Source: Lacinutrix himadriensis
Lineage (GTDB): Bacteria; Bacteroidota; Bacteroidia; Flavobacteriales; Flavobacteriaceae
Assembly (NCBI RefSeq): GCF_001418105.1
Contig: NZ_LIQI01000018.1
Coordinates: 1 to 64,000 of the forward strand
Length of the DNA stretch: 64,000 nt
Direction: 5' to 3'
Shown here piece after piece: positions 37,496-46,519 of the stretch; within the stretch, counting starts at the first letter, position 1; each line of letters starts with the position of its first letter. Position numbers and translations under genes: made by a program. Below the pieces are notes generated by a model that was given only the letters and a program-made list of their open reading frames with translations, searched no databases and had not been told where the DNA came from.

Positions 37496-38872
37496 ATGAG
37501 TAAATACGATATAATTGTACTTGGAAGTGGTCCTGGAGGCTACGTAGCAGCTATTAGAGCTTCTCAATTAGGTTTAAAAACAGCTATTATTGAAAAAGAA
37601 AGCCTTGGTGGTATCTGCCTAAATTGGGGATGTATTCCTACTAAAGCCTTATTAAAATCTGCCCAAGTTTTTGAATATTTAAAACATGCAGACGATTATG
37701 GTCTTTCTGTAAAAGGTTATGATAAAGATTTTAATGCAGTTGTAAAACGTAGTCGTGGTGTTGCTGAAGGCATGAGTAACGGCGTTAAGTTTTTAATGAA
37801 AAAAAATAAAATTGATGTTATTGAAGGTTTTGGGAAACTAAAAACTGGAAAGAAGATTGATGTAGAAGGAAAAGAATATAGTGCAGATCATATTATTATT
37901 GCAACTGGAGCACGTTCTAGAGAATTACCAAGTTTACCACAAGATGGTAAAAAAGTAATTGGTTATAGAGAAGCAATGGTTTTACCAGAACAACCAAAGA
38001 AAATGATTGTTGTTGGTTCTGGAGCAATTGGAGTAGAGTTTGCATATTTCTATAACGCTTTAGGTACAGATGTAACTATTGTAGAGTATTTAGATAGAAT
38101 TGTACCTGTTGAAGATGAAGAAGTTTCTAAGCAATTAGAACGTAGCTTTAAGAAAAGTGGTATAAAGATTATGACTTCTGCTGAAGTAACGAGTGTAGAT
38201 ACTTCTGGAAAAGGTGTAAAAGCAACCGTAAAGACTAAAAAAGGAGAAGAAATATTAGAAGCAGATATTGTATTATCTGCCGTTGGTATTAAATCTAACA
38301 TAGAAAATATTGGTTTAGAAGACGTTGGAATTGCTGTAGATAGAGATAAAGTTTTAGTAAACGATTTCTACCAAACAAACATTCCTGGTTATTATGCTAT
38401 TGGAGATATTACTCCTGGCCAAGCTTTAGCACACGTTGCTTCTGCAGAAGCTATTTTATGTGTCGAGAAAATTGCTGGACAACATGTAGAAGCATTAGAT
38501 TACGGAAACGTTCCTGGTTGTACATACTGTACTCCAGAAATTGCATCTGTTGGTTTAACAGAACAACAAGCAAAAGATAAAGGTATCGATATTAAAGTTG
38601 GTAAATTTCCTTTTTCTGCTTCTGGAAAAGCAAGTGCTTCTGGAGCAAAAGATGGTTTTGTAAAAGTTATTTTTGATGCTAAATATGGTGAATGGTTAGG
38701 TTGCCATATGATTGGAGCTGGAGTAACCGATATGATTGCTGAAGCTGTTTTAGGAAGAAAACTAGAAACAACAGGTCATGAAGTATTAAAAACGATACAT
38801 CCACACCCAACAATGAGTGAAGCGGTTATGGAAGCTGTAGCTGCTGCTTATGGTGAAGTGATTCATTTATAA
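37496..38872 (+). CDS. lpdA: Dihydrolipoyl dehydrogenase
   Basis: A 458-residue flavoprotein that reoxidises dihydrolipoamide (E3 of 2-oxoacid dehydrogenase complexes). FAD-binding IIVLGSGPGGYVAAIRAS opens the protein, the redox disulfide is in GGICLNWGCIPTKAL, NAD binding is around VVGSGAIGVEFAYF, and the C-terminal catalytic pair lies in HPHPTMSEAVMEA. The E1/E2 genes are not next to it. A terminator follows. Confidence 0.95.
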   Translation: MSKYDIIVLGSGPGGYVAAIRASQLGLKTAIIEKESLGGICLNWGCIPTKALLKSAQVFEYLKHADDYGLSVKGYDKDFNAVVKRSRGVAEGMSNGVKFLMKKNKIDVIEGFGKLKTGKKIDVEGKEYSADHIIIATGARSRELPSLPQDGKKVIGYREAMVLPEQPKKMIVVGSGAIGVEFAYFYNALGTDVTIVEYLDRIVPVEDEEVSKQLERSFKKSGIKIMTSAEVTSVDTSGKGVKATVKTKKGEEILEADIVLSAVGIKSNIENIGLEDVGIAVDRDKVLVNDFYQTNIPGYYAIGDITPGQALAHVASAEAILCVEKIAGQHVEALDYGNVPGCTYCTPEIASVGLTEQQAKDKGIDIKVGKFPFSASGKASASGAKDGFVKVIFDAKYGEWLGCHMIGAGVTDMIAEAVLGRKLETTGHEVLKTIHPHPTMSEAVMEAVAAAYGEVIHL

Positions 38873-38925
38873 AAAGAGAATAGACTGTTTGCATTGCAAA
38901 CTGTTAGATACTAGAATATAGAATA

Positions 38926-38957
38926 AAAAATCCCAGAAAATTTCTGGGATTTTTTTA
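38926..38957 (+). terminator. Terminator of lpdA
   Basis: Stem AAATCCCAGAAA / TTTCTGGGATTT with a minimal loop, followed by a T-run, about 55 bp after the lpdA stop. The A-run on the other side allows it to act on aroQ from the opposite direction as well. Confidence 0.85.
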
Positions 38958-39024
38958 TTTATTTAATCTTGACTCTATAAATTATAGCAACGAATGCTCT
39001 TTTATCTATCCGAAAAACGGTCTT

Positions 39025-39441
39025 TTAAATAAAACTCTGAATAGCCAATTCATAACTCTGCAATCCGAAGCCTAGAATTACCCCTTTTGCATTTGGTGAA
39101 ATGTAAGAAGTATGTCTAAATTCTTCACGAGAAAATGTGTTTGAAATATGGACTTCTACCACCGGAGTTTTTATTGCGTTTATAGCATCGCCAATTGCCA
39201 CAGAAGTGTGTGTGTAAGCAGCTGCATTTAATATGATACCATCATAGCTAAAACCAACTTCTTGAAGCTTATTAATAAGCTCTCCTTCTACATTAGACTG
39301 GTAATAGTCTATATCTACATTAGGATATTTTCCTTTTACTTCGTCTAAAAATTCGGTAAAAGATAAACTTCCATAAATTTCTGGTTCTCGCGTTCCTAAT
39401 AGATTTAAATTAGGTCCATTAATGATAATGAGTTTCTTCAT
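39025..39441 (-). CDS. aroQ: 3-dehydroquinate dehydratase, type II
   Basis: A 138-residue enzyme of the shikimate pathway. It shows IINGPNLNLLGTREPEIYG at the start, NAAAYTHTSVAIGDAI in the middle, EVHISN and FRHTSYIS (His/Arg active-site region) near the end. Length is typical for the dodecameric type II enzyme. It lies on the opposite strand from xerD with an outer-membrane barrel gene between, a common flavobacterial arrangement. Confidence 0.95.
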   Translation of the reverse strand: MKKLIIINGPNLNLLGTREPEIYGSLSFTEFLDEVKGKYPNVDIDYYQSNVEGELINKLQEVGFSYDGIILNAAAYTHTSVAIGDAINAIKTPVVEVHISNTFSREEFRHTSYISPNAKGVILGFGLQSYELAIQSFI

Positions 39442-39469
39442 AAAGTAAAGATATTAAAAAATAGGCATA

Positions 39470-39498
39470 AAAAAAGCCGAAGCAAATGCTTCGGCTTA
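39470..39498 (-). terminator. Terminator between the OMP gene and aroQ
   Basis: Stem AAGCCGAAGCA / TGCTTCGGCTT, preceded by an A-run, 20 bp after the barrel gene stop on the minus strand. It isolates the barrel gene from aroQ. Confidence 0.85.
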
Positions 39499-39516
39499 AA
39501 TAAAAATTTATTTAGC

Positions 39517-40113
39517 TTATAGATTGTAAACAATACCAAAGTTGATGTTGCTAAAGTTTAATCCGAAGTCAAAGTTGTCTGTAGACTCAGCACCATCAAA
39601 ATCAGCTTTCTCAGTAGAATATCCTAAGATACCAAAAGAAGCTTCGATAGCGAACTTGTCAGAAACGAAATAGCTAATTCCAGGAGCAAAACCTGCAGAT
39701 ACACCATCCGATTTAAAATCATTTAATTTGTCATCAGAAGAAGTGTAATCTACTCCTAATTCAGCAAATAAAGAAAATTGACTAGCTGGAGTCATGTAGT
39801 ATCTACCAAAAACACCACCTGCAAATTCATTTGCATCAACAGTATCTGTACCATCATTATCTCCTTTCCAAGAAGTATAACCTAATTTCACACCTACTGC
39901 GATGTTATCAGAAACAAAGAATCCTGCTTTTGGAGCAATTGTAAAAACATTAGATTTTACATCTCCTGTAGTTTCGTTTCCAAAACCAACAGCACCAGAC
40001 AAAAAGATATCACCTTTAGCAAATCCTCCTGTTGTGTTAGTTGTATCATCTTGTGCGTTTGCACTTGTAAATCCTAATACTGCGATTGCAGCTGTAAATA
40101 ATAATTTTTTCAT
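39517..40113 (-). CDS. Small outer-membrane beta-barrel protein
   Basis: A 198-residue protein with signal peptide (MKKLLFTAAIAVLGFTSANA). The mature part alternates hydrophobic and polar residues in strands (GDIFLSGAVGFG, FFVSDNIAVGVKLGY, FAIEASFGILGYS) and ends in a strand (NINFGIVYNL), as in OmpW/OprF-like eight-stranded barrels. Strand NFAGGVFGRYYM also fits. No ligand can be assigned. A good promoter lies upstream. Confidence 0.8.
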   Translation of the reverse strand: MKKLLFTAAIAVLGFTSANAQDDTTNTTGGFAKGDIFLSGAVGFGNETTGDVKSNVFTIAPKAGFFVSDNIAVGVKLGYTSWKGDNDGTDTVDANEFAGGVFGRYYMTPASQFSLFAELGVDYTSSDDKLNDFKSDGVSAGFAPGISYFVSDKFAIEASFGILGYSTEKADFDGAESTDNFDFGLNFSNINFGIVYNL

Positions 40114-40141
40114 AATAGATTTATTTTTAAATTTCAGTCCG

Positions 40142-40173
40142 CAAATATATCACGTACTTTAAGATCTGCCAAG
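40142..40173 (-). promoter_or_regulatory. Promoter of the outer-membrane barrel gene
   Basis: On the minus strand: CTTG (three of four matches to TTTG) at 40173-40170, 20-bp spacer, TATATTTG at 40149-40142. Transcription would start near 40136, leaving a leader of about 23 bases. Confidence 0.5.
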
Positions 40174-40296
40174 ACATTTAATACTTTTTAACAATTTTAT
40201 TAACAAAATAATACGCATTTTACTCATTGTCAATTATTTAAAAAATAATACTTCAAAAAAAAATCATAACATAAATAAAATGCCTATTTTACTGCT

Positions 40297-41202
40297 ATGA
40301 AATGGCAACAAGCACTTTTAGATTATAAAATGTATTTGAAAATAGAACGAGGTTTATCCCAAAATTCTATCGATAATTATGTCTTAGATGTTAATAAGTT
40401 ATTAACATTCTTAGAAAATCATAAAATACAGGAATCTCCACTAGGTATTACTTCCGAAATTATTCAACAATTTATCTATGAAATAGCAAAAGAAGTGAAT
40501 GCAAGATCACAATCTAGAATCATTTCTGGGTTGCGAAGTTTTTTCAATTACTTAGTTTTTGAAGATTATATTAAGACAAATCCGTTAGAATTAATAGAAT
40601 CCCCTAAGATTGGAAGAAAACTTCCAGATACGCTATCGGAAGAAGATATAAACTCCTTAATTGAAGCTATCGATTTAAGCAAAGCTCAAGGGGAAAGAAA
40701 TCGAGCCATACTAGAAACACTTTATAGTTGTGGATTAAGAGTTAGTGAACTTGTTGGATTAAAAATTTCGGATTTATTTTTTGAAGAAGGTTTCATTAAA
40801 GTTACCGGTAAAGGAGATAAACAACGCTTTGTACCTATTGTACCTGAAACACAGAAAATAATAAATATTTATAAAAATCAAGTCCGAGTTCACACACCAA
40901 TCCAACCAGAGTTTCAAGATACATTATTTTTAAATAGAAGAGGAAAACAGCTTACAAGAGCTATGATTTTTACAATAATTAAACAATTGGCTGTAAAAAT
41001 TGACTTAAATAAAAATATCTCCCCACATACCTTTAGACATTCTTTCGCGACACACTTATTAGAAAATGGCGCAGATTTAAGAGCCATTCAATTAATGTTA
41101 GGTCATGAAAGTATTACCACTACAGAAATTTATATGCATGTAGATAAAAGCCATTTAAAAGACGTTATGAATACCTATCATCCTAGAAATGAGAGTTTTT
41201 AA
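40297..41202 (+). CDS. xerD: Tyrosine recombinase XerD-like
   Basis: A 301-residue site-specific recombinase. The N-terminal SAM-like domain starts MKWQQALLDYKMYLKIERGLSQ; catalytic residues are in ETLYSCGLRVSELVGL (Arg), VTGKGDKQR (Lys), SPHTFRHSFATHL (His, Arg) and MLGHESITTTEIYMHVD (His and nucleophile Tyr). It resolves chromosome dimers at dif. No integrase features or flanking att repeats were seen, and the length and setting (divergent from aroQ side) suit the housekeeping enzyme. Confidence 0.9.
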   Translation: MKWQQALLDYKMYLKIERGLSQNSIDNYVLDVNKLLTFLENHKIQESPLGITSEIIQQFIYEIAKEVNARSQSRIISGLRSFFNYLVFEDYIKTNPLELIESPKIGRKLPDTLSEEDINSLIEAIDLSKAQGERNRAILETLYSCGLRVSELVGLKISDLFFEEGFIKVTGKGDKQRFVPIVPETQKIINIYKNQVRVHTPIQPEFQDTLFLNRRGKQLTRAMIFTIIKQLAVKIDLNKNISPHTFRHSFATHLLENGADLRAIQLMLGHESITTTEIYMHVDKSHLKDVMNTYHPRNESF

Positions 41203-41212
41203 TCGATAAAAC

Positions 41213-41243
41213 TTTGTTATTAATCGATGTTTTATTATATTTG
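41213..41243 (+). promoter_or_regulatory. Housekeeping promoter of the first PAS kinase gene
   Basis: TTTG at 41213-41216, 19-bp spacer, TATATTTG at 41236-41243: a full match to the Bacteroidota pattern. Start of transcription near 41250, leader about 70 bases. It begins 10 bp after the xerD stop. Confidence 0.75.
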
Positions 41244-41318
41244 AAGATACTTATGTAGGTAGTAACTGACTGAAATAATTTAAGAAAATCCCTAAAACTT
41301 TTTTTAAATACTATATCT

Positions 41319-42464
41319 ATGACTACTCTAAACCAGGGATTTTTTAATGATAATGCTTTAAGAACTTTAAACGACTCCAAGTGGAAGCTTGCGCTAGAAT
41401 ATACAAATATTGGTGTTTGGGAATTTGATGCGGATTTAAATAAGATTTTCTTTTCTAACGAGTCTAAAAAATTAATTGGTTTTGAAAATGTTGCTGATTT
41501 TGGTTCGAATATCAATGATTGGAACGACAGAGTACATCCAGAGGATACTGATAAATATTTTAAAGATTTTCGAAACCATCTAAACGGATTAAACCCTTTG
41601 TATGAAAATGAACATCGAATAAAATGTATTAATGGGAATTATAAATGGATTCTAGATAGAGGTAAAATTGTAGAATACACTATAGATGGTAAAGCTAAAC
41701 GCATTATTGGTACACATACAGAAATCACCAATCAAAAAGCAGCAGAAAATAAAGTCATTGAAGCCTTACATATTGCTACAGAACAAAACAATAAGCTAAA
41801 GAATTTTGCACATATAGTCACCCACAATCTAAAACAGCATGTAGGTAATTTTGAAAGTTTACTTGATTTTCATGATGAAGCAGAATCCCTAGATGAAAAA
41901 GAAGAATTGATGGTGCATTTAAAAACACTTTCCTCCTCTTTAACCAAAACCATAAATAATTTAAATCAAGTTGTATCTGTACAATCTAACAAGAACAAAA
42001 AAATAGAAAGAATATTTGTAGCCAAAGAGGTTAACCTCGTTTTAAAAACACTAGATTTTGTAATTAAAGAAAACAGAGCAACGGTACATAATAATGTAAA
42101 TGAAAAATATTTTATTTATTATAATTTCTCTTATTTTGAAAGTGTAATTCAAAACCTATTGACAAATGCCATTAAGTACAAACACAAAGACAGAGATCCT
42201 GTAATTAATATTGATTACAACTATAAAAAGGATACTGTAGATTTAATAATTTCTGATAATGGTAGAGGAATAGATTTAGACAAGTTTGGAAAAGATATTT
42301 TTGGTTTATACAAAACCTTTCATCACAATGAAGATGCCGAAGGTGTGGGTTTATATCTTATTAGAAACCAAATAGAATCTTTTGGCGGCAAAATTACTGT
42401 AAAAAGCAAAGTAGGTATAGGAACTACTTTTATCATTACCGTAACAAATAAATCAAAAATTTAA
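41319..42464 (+). CDS. PAS-domain sensor histidine kinase (tandem copy 1)
   Basis: A 381-residue cytosolic kinase without membrane segments. A PAS_3-type domain occupies about 28-140 (GVWEFDADLNKIFFS, WNDRVHPEDTDKYF, YKWILDRGK), a His-box IVTHNLKQHVGNF follows near 170 and a HATPase domain ends it (LLTNAIKYKHKDR N-box, SDNGRGIDLDKFG G1, EGVGLYLIRNQIESFGG G2). Because it lacks a membrane sensor, the signal is probably internal. The next gene is a close paralogue. No response regulator is adjacent. Confidence 0.9.
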   Translation: MTTLNQGFFNDNALRTLNDSKWKLALEYTNIGVWEFDADLNKIFFSNESKKLIGFENVADFGSNINDWNDRVHPEDTDKYFKDFRNHLNGLNPLYENEHRIKCINGNYKWILDRGKIVEYTIDGKAKRIIGTHTEITNQKAAENKVIEALHIATEQNNKLKNFAHIVTHNLKQHVGNFESLLDFHDEAESLDEKEELMVHLKTLSSSLTKTINNLNQVVSVQSNKNKKIERIFVAKEVNLVLKTLDFVIKENRATVHNNVNEKYFIYYNFSYFESVIQNLLTNAIKYKHKDRDPVINIDYNYKKDTVDLIISDNGRGIDLDKFGKDIFGLYKTFHHNEDAEGVGLYLIRNQIESFGGKITVKSKVGIGTTFIITVTNKSKI

Positions 42465-42670
42465 TCTTTCCCCCACAAAGACCCATTCCGTTTTTAGTGA
42501 ATTAATTGTTAAAATCGTCTATATTTTTTATTAGCTTATCTAAATAGTGTATTTTAGCGTTTAAAACAAGCACTTAATCGTGTATGTTTTGATTTTAGGA
42601 ATATATAAACTAAGAAATAAATTATAGTAGCTTACTTTTGTACTCCCCTAAAGCTAATTAAATACCTACA

Positions 42671-43837
42671 ATGAGTAACGAAATCAATTCAAATCCTACT
42701 GTTCCTAACAAGGCCATTGACAATTATAAATTGGATATTAAAGAGCAAGTTTTAAAATTTGCTTTAGAAAATTCAAATATTGGCGCGTGGGATTATAATG
42801 CTATCACGCACAACGTTTTTTACTCGAAAGAATCTAAAAATATTTTAGGATTTGAAGATAATGAAATAGGAAACACTGCTAAAGAATGGAATGATCGTGT
42901 TCACCCTGAAGACAAAGAGCATTACTTTCAAGACTTTTACAACCACCTTATTGGTATAAATGCAGATTATGTAAACGAACACCGCGTTAAATGCAAAGAT
43001 GGTTCGTATAAATGGATTTTAGATAGAGGTCGTGTAATTGAGCGTGATGTTTTTGGGAAACCCGCTCGAATTATTGGTACGCATACAGATATTAGTGAAC
43101 GTAAAGAGCAAGAAGAAAAAATAGCTATTAACCAAAACATAATAAAAGATCAAAACAAAAGACTTAAAAACTTTGCGTTAATAGTAACCCACAATTTAAA
43201 ATCACATACTTCAAATTTTGATAGCTTATTAGGATTCTTAGATGAAGCAGAAGATGAAAACGAAAAAAACGAGTTAATTACACATTTAAAAACAGTTAAC
43301 AACTCGCTAACCGAAACCATTAGCAACTTAAACAAGATTGTAACTACACAAGCTTCTAGAGATCAAAATATACAAACTATCAACATACATAATTATGTAT
43401 TAAATACTATTAAACTTTTAGAAGTAGAATTAAAAGCACACAAGAGTATTGTTAATCTTAATCTAGACAAAGATTTACATTTAAAATACAATGAAGCTTA
43501 CTTTGAAAGTATCATACAAAACTTACTTTCTAATACAATTAAATACAGACATCCAGACAGAACACCTATTATAGATATTAATTCGGAAGTTACTCCAGAA
43601 CATATCATACTTAAGATTAGTGATAACGGTTTAGGTATTGACTTAGATAAGTATGGAGACGATGTCTTTGAATTATATAGAACTTTTCATAATAATGAAA
43701 ATGCAGAAGGGGTTGGTCTTTATCTTACCAAAAGTCAAATTGAAGCATTTGACGGCACTATAGATTTGGAAAGCACGGTAAATGTAGGAACAACATTTAC
43801 CATAAAGTTTCCAAATAAAAAAAGTCTAGCAAATTAG
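42671..43837 (+). CDS. PAS-domain sensor histidine kinase (tandem copy 2)
   Basis: A 388-residue paralogue of the kinase just upstream, with the same order: PAS (IGAWDYNAITHNVFYS, WNDRVHPEDKEHYF), His-box IVTHNLKSHTSNF, HATPase (LLSNTIKYRHPDR, SDNGLGIDLDKYG, EGVGLYLTKSQIEAFDG). By eye roughly half of the residues agree. It has an upstream TACTTTTG -7-like box at 42633 but no good -33 box. The terminator overlaps its last codons. A partner regulator must be encoded elsewhere. Confidence 0.9.
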   Translation: MSNEINSNPTVPNKAIDNYKLDIKEQVLKFALENSNIGAWDYNAITHNVFYSKESKNILGFEDNEIGNTAKEWNDRVHPEDKEHYFQDFYNHLIGINADYVNEHRVKCKDGSYKWILDRGRVIERDVFGKPARIIGTHTDISERKEQEEKIAINQNIIKDQNKRLKNFALIVTHNLKSHTSNFDSLLGFLDEAEDENEKNELITHLKTVNNSLTETISNLNKIVTTQASRDQNIQTINIHNYVLNTIKLLEVELKAHKSIVNLNLDKDLHLKYNEAYFESIIQNLLSNTIKYRHPDRTPIIDINSEVTPEHIILKISDNGLGIDLDKYGDDVFELYRTFHNNENAEGVGLYLTKSQIEAFDGTIDLESTVNVGTTFTIKFPNKKSLAN

Positions 43838-43852
43838 CTAGACTTTTTTTTA
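43821..43852 (+). terminator. Terminator overlapping the end of the second PAS kinase gene
   Basis: Stem AAGTCTAGC / GCTAGACTT around AAATTA, then a T-run. The left arm is coding (last codons of the kinase) and the stop TAG lies at the end of the loop. Also usable in reverse for rny, which ends 20 bp away. Confidence 0.85.
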
Positions 43853-43871
43853 TACTTAATAAACAAATTTA

Positions 43872-45446
43872 CTACTTCGCTATATTTACAGCTCTAGTTT
43901 CACGTATAACCGTAACCTTTACTTGGCCAGGATACGTCATATCTGTTTGTATTTTTTGCGATATATTAAACGATAAGTCGGCTGCATTTTCATCCGATAC
44001 TTTTTCGCTTTCTACAATTACTCTTAGTTCACGTCCGGCTTGAATAGCATATGCTTTCTTCACCCCTTGAAAACCAAAGGCAATATCTTCTAAATCTTTT
44101 AAACGTTGTATATAACTATCTAATACTTGTCTTCTTGCTCCTGGTCTTGCACCAGAAATAGCATCACATACTTGAATGATAGGAGAAAGTAAAGAAGTCA
44201 TCTCTATTTCATCGTGGTGTGCACCAATAGCGTTACAAACGTCGTCTTTCTCACCAAATTTCTCTGCCCATTGCATACCAAGAATAGCGTGCGGTGTTTC
44301 CATGTCTGCTTCTGCATCTGGCACTTTACCTATATCATGTAATAATCCGGCACGTTTTGCTAGTTTAGGGTTTAAACCTAATTCTGCAGCCATTACACCA
44401 CAAAGTTTAGCAACTTCACGCGAGTGTTGTAGTAAATTTTGTCCGTAAGAAGAACGATATTTCATTCTACCTACCATTTTAATTAACTCAGGATGTAAAT
44501 TATGAATACCTAAATCGATAACCGTACGTTTACCAACTTCAATAATTTCTTGTTCTATTTGCTTTTGTGTTTTCTTAACAACTTCTTCAATTCTTGCAGG
44601 ATGAATACGTCCGTCTGTAACTAGTTTATGTAAAGATAAACGAGCAACTTCACGTCTTACAGAATCAAAACAAGATAAAATAATAGCTTCTGGAGTATCA
44701 TCTACAATAATCTCTACTCCTGTTGCCGCTTCTATAGCACGAATATTTCTTCCTTCTCTACCAATGATACGTCCTTTCACGTCATCAGACTCAATATTAA
44801 ATACAGAGACACAGTTATCTACTGCTTCTTCTGTTCCAATACGTTGAATGGTATTAATAATAACTTTCTTAGCTTCTTGTTGTGCAGTCATTTTAGCTTC
44901 TTCAAGGGTGCTTTGTATAAATGCCATGGCATCATTTTTAGCTTCTCCTTTTAAAGATTCTACAAGTTGTTCTTTTGCTTCCTCTGCAGAAAGGCTAGAA
45001 ATAACTTCTAATTGTTGTACTTGACTTTTATGTAATCTATCAACTTCTTCTTGCTTTTTTTCAATAATATCAAGCCTATGGTTATAGTCTTTTATTTTAG
45101 CTTCTGCTTCCGAGTTGGATTTTTTACTTTTAGAAAGTTCACTAGAAATTTGTGATTCTTTATCTCGAATACGTTTTTCGGTTTCGGCCATTTTCTTATC
45201 GCGAGATAAGATTACTTTTTCATGTTCCGATTTTAATTCAATAAACTTTTCTTTTGCTTGAAGGATTTTATCTTTTTTAATAGATTCTCCTTCGCTATTT
45301 GCTTCTTTAAGAATGGAAGCAGCAGATTTTTTAGCGCTTTTAATTAATTTTGATGCATTACTTTTCTCTAATGCTTTAGCTATAATGTATCCTATAATTA
45401 CGCCGATTACAACGCCTATTATTGCTAATACAATTGGGTTTTCCAT
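43872..45446 (-). CDS. rny: Ribonuclease Y
   Basis: A 524-residue membrane-anchored endoribonuclease. It has an N-terminal membrane helix ([21 protein letters not shown]), a long coiled coil (about 50-190), a KH domain around [15 protein letters not shown] and an HD domain ([13 protein letters not shown], later AIGAHHDE) that carries the catalytic His-Asp. It starts mRNA decay. It follows zapA on the minus strand, with a structured RNA candidate in the gap of about 220 bp. Confidence 0.96.
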   Translation of the reverse strand: MENPIVLAIIGVVIGVIIGYIIAKALEKSNASKLIKSAKKSAASILKEANSEGESIKKDKILQAKEKFIELKSEHEKVILSRDKKMAETEKRIRDKESQISSELSKSKKSNSEAEAKIKDYNHRLDIIEKKQEEVDRLHKSQVQQLEVISSLSAEEAKEQLVESLKGEAKNDAMAFIQSTLEEAKMTAQQEAKKVIINTIQRIGTEEAVDNCVSVFNIESDDVKGRIIGREGRNIRAIEAATGVEIIVDDTPEAIILSCFDSVRREVARLSLHKLVTDGRIHPARIEEVVKKTQKQIEQEIIEVGKRTVIDLGIHNLHPELIKMVGRMKYRSSYGQNLLQHSREVAKLCGVMAAELGLNPKLAKRAGLLHDIGKVPDAEADMETPHAILGMQWAEKFGEKDDVCNAIGAHHDEIEMTSLLSPIIQVCDAISGARPGARRQVLDSYIQRLKDLEDIAFGFQGVKKAYAIQAGRELRVIVESEKVSDENAADLSFNISQKIQTDMTYPGQVKVTVIRETRAVNIAK

Positions 45447-45471
45447 GTTTAGTTAATTAGTATTTATTATA

Positions 45472-45625
45472 TAAAAAAGCCCACATCAATTTATGGTTTT
45501 GTATAAACTCCTTAAAAACAAGTTTAGGGCTAACAAGCTGATCAAGTATCTACTCGAGGTAGCTCGCTTTTACAGCTTCAACTCACCCTTTTTAAAGAAT
45601 TAACGTTGAGTTTATCAAAAAAAAT
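45472..45625 (-). ncRNA. Structured small RNA candidate between zapA and rny (possibly 6S-like)
   Basis: Read on the minus strand, the gap folds by hand into several helices: AACTCA (45612-45607) with TGAGTT, AAGCTG with CAGCTT enclosing a CGAG/CTCG hairpin, TAAACT with AGTTTA, and AGCCC with GGGCT directly before a U6 run at 45477-45472. This is far more pairing than neighbouring gaps show. A place near zapA is where 6S RNA is found in several bacterial groups, so a 6S-type (6S-Flavo) RNA is a reasonable guess, not proven. The exact 5' end is unknown. Confidence 0.5.
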
Positions 45626-45667
45626 AATTAATGCAGGCAGTAACCTTTATTTTATTTAAAGAACGTA

Positions 45668-45961
45668 TTATAAATTTAAATGTTCCTGTAACAATTCGTT
45701 CAAAGCATTAAGCTTATCTTCTACATGTTCATTAACATTGTCTTTATCTATAGATTTTTGTTCTGTTTGCGATGCAAATTGTAAAGCACACATTGCTAAT
45801 ACATCTTGTTTATCCCTTACAGAATAACTTTGCTCAAATTGGGTAATCATAGCTTCAATTTTCTTGGCTGCTTTTCGCAAACCTTCTTCCTGATTAGGGC
45901 TGATGGTTAACGGATATACTCTATTAGCTATAGATAGCTTGATTTTAAGCTGTTCTGCCAT
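45668..45961 (-). CDS. zapA: Cell division protein ZapA
   Basis: A 97-residue protein: short N-terminal strand-rich part (KIKLSIANRVYPLTISPNQEEGLRKAAKKI) and a long C-terminal helix (VLAMCALQFASQTEQKS...LNALNELL), the ZapA build. ZapA bundles FtsZ filaments at midcell. It lies 14 bp after a coiled-coil gene that may encode its partner. Confidence 0.88.
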   Translation of the reverse strand: MAEQLKIKLSIANRVYPLTISPNQEEGLRKAAKKIEAMITQFEQSYSVRDKQDVLAMCALQFASQTEQKSIDKDNVNEHVEDKLNALNELLQEHLNL

Positions 45962-45975
45962 TTAACTATGTATCA

Positions 45976-46266
45976 TTATTCAGAGAGTTGTGCAATACAA
46001 TGATCTATCTCTCTAATTAATGCATTTATTTTAAGCTTAGTTTCTCTTTTATTATTATCACTGCCAAGCAAAGAATTTGCCATTTTGAGTGCTTCATATT
46101 TTTCTTGCCAAACAACAATCTGCTGTTTTTCTTGTAGAAGCTCTCGATTAGATGCCTGTAAATCTTCCTCTAGTTTTATATTAGCTTGCTTTAAAACTTC
46201 TTGTTTATGCAATACTTTGCTAATTTTATTTTCTAAAGCATCTACAATATCTTCAATATGACTCAT
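45976..46266 (-). CDS. Small coiled-coil protein upstream of zapA (ZapB-like candidate)
   Basis: A 96-residue protein that is almost entirely heptad-rich coiled coil (DIVDALENKISKVLHKQEVLKQ, KLEEDLQASNRELLQEKQQI), with no signal or membrane segment. Directly before zapA, it could be a functional analogue of ZapB, but sequence similarity to known ZapB is not evident to me. Confidence 0.7.
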   Translation of the reverse strand: MSHIEDIVDALENKISKVLHKQEVLKQANIKLEEDLQASNRELLQEKQQIVVWQEKYEALKMANSLLGSDNNKRETKLKINALIREIDHCIAQLSE

Positions 46267-46423
46267 TTACAAATTCAATACTTATCTCACAAAGTTAACA
46301 TACCTAGCGCAAATTAGCAATTGTTTTTTTAATTAAATTAAAAAATAATGAAATACACTAAATATCAATACAATGGCGTTGTATTTGAGATAATCCTTGC
46401 TTTAAAAAATTCATTTGTATATC

Positions 46424-46445
46424 TTTATAGAAAATTTTCTATAAA
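46424..46445. promoter_or_regulatory. Perfect 22-bp AT palindrome upstream of the M23 peptidase
   Basis: The half-site TTTATAGAAAA is followed by its reverse complement TTTTCTATAAA. It is centred about 85 bp before the peptidase gene start and 160 bp from the divergent coiled-coil gene. It could bind a dimeric regulator; in an AT-rich gap, chance is not excluded. Confidence 0.4.
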
Positions 46446-46519
46446 TATTTTTATGATTATTTACTAACTTTTTGGTTAAGCTCACTTCGTTTTAATATTT
46501 TAGCTTTATAAATTAATAT

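Noticed and set aside
40297-41202. Phage or island integrase
   Set aside because: The tyrosine recombinase has the XerD length and motifs, stands in a core-gene neighbourhood, and no att-like repeats or cargo genes flank it.
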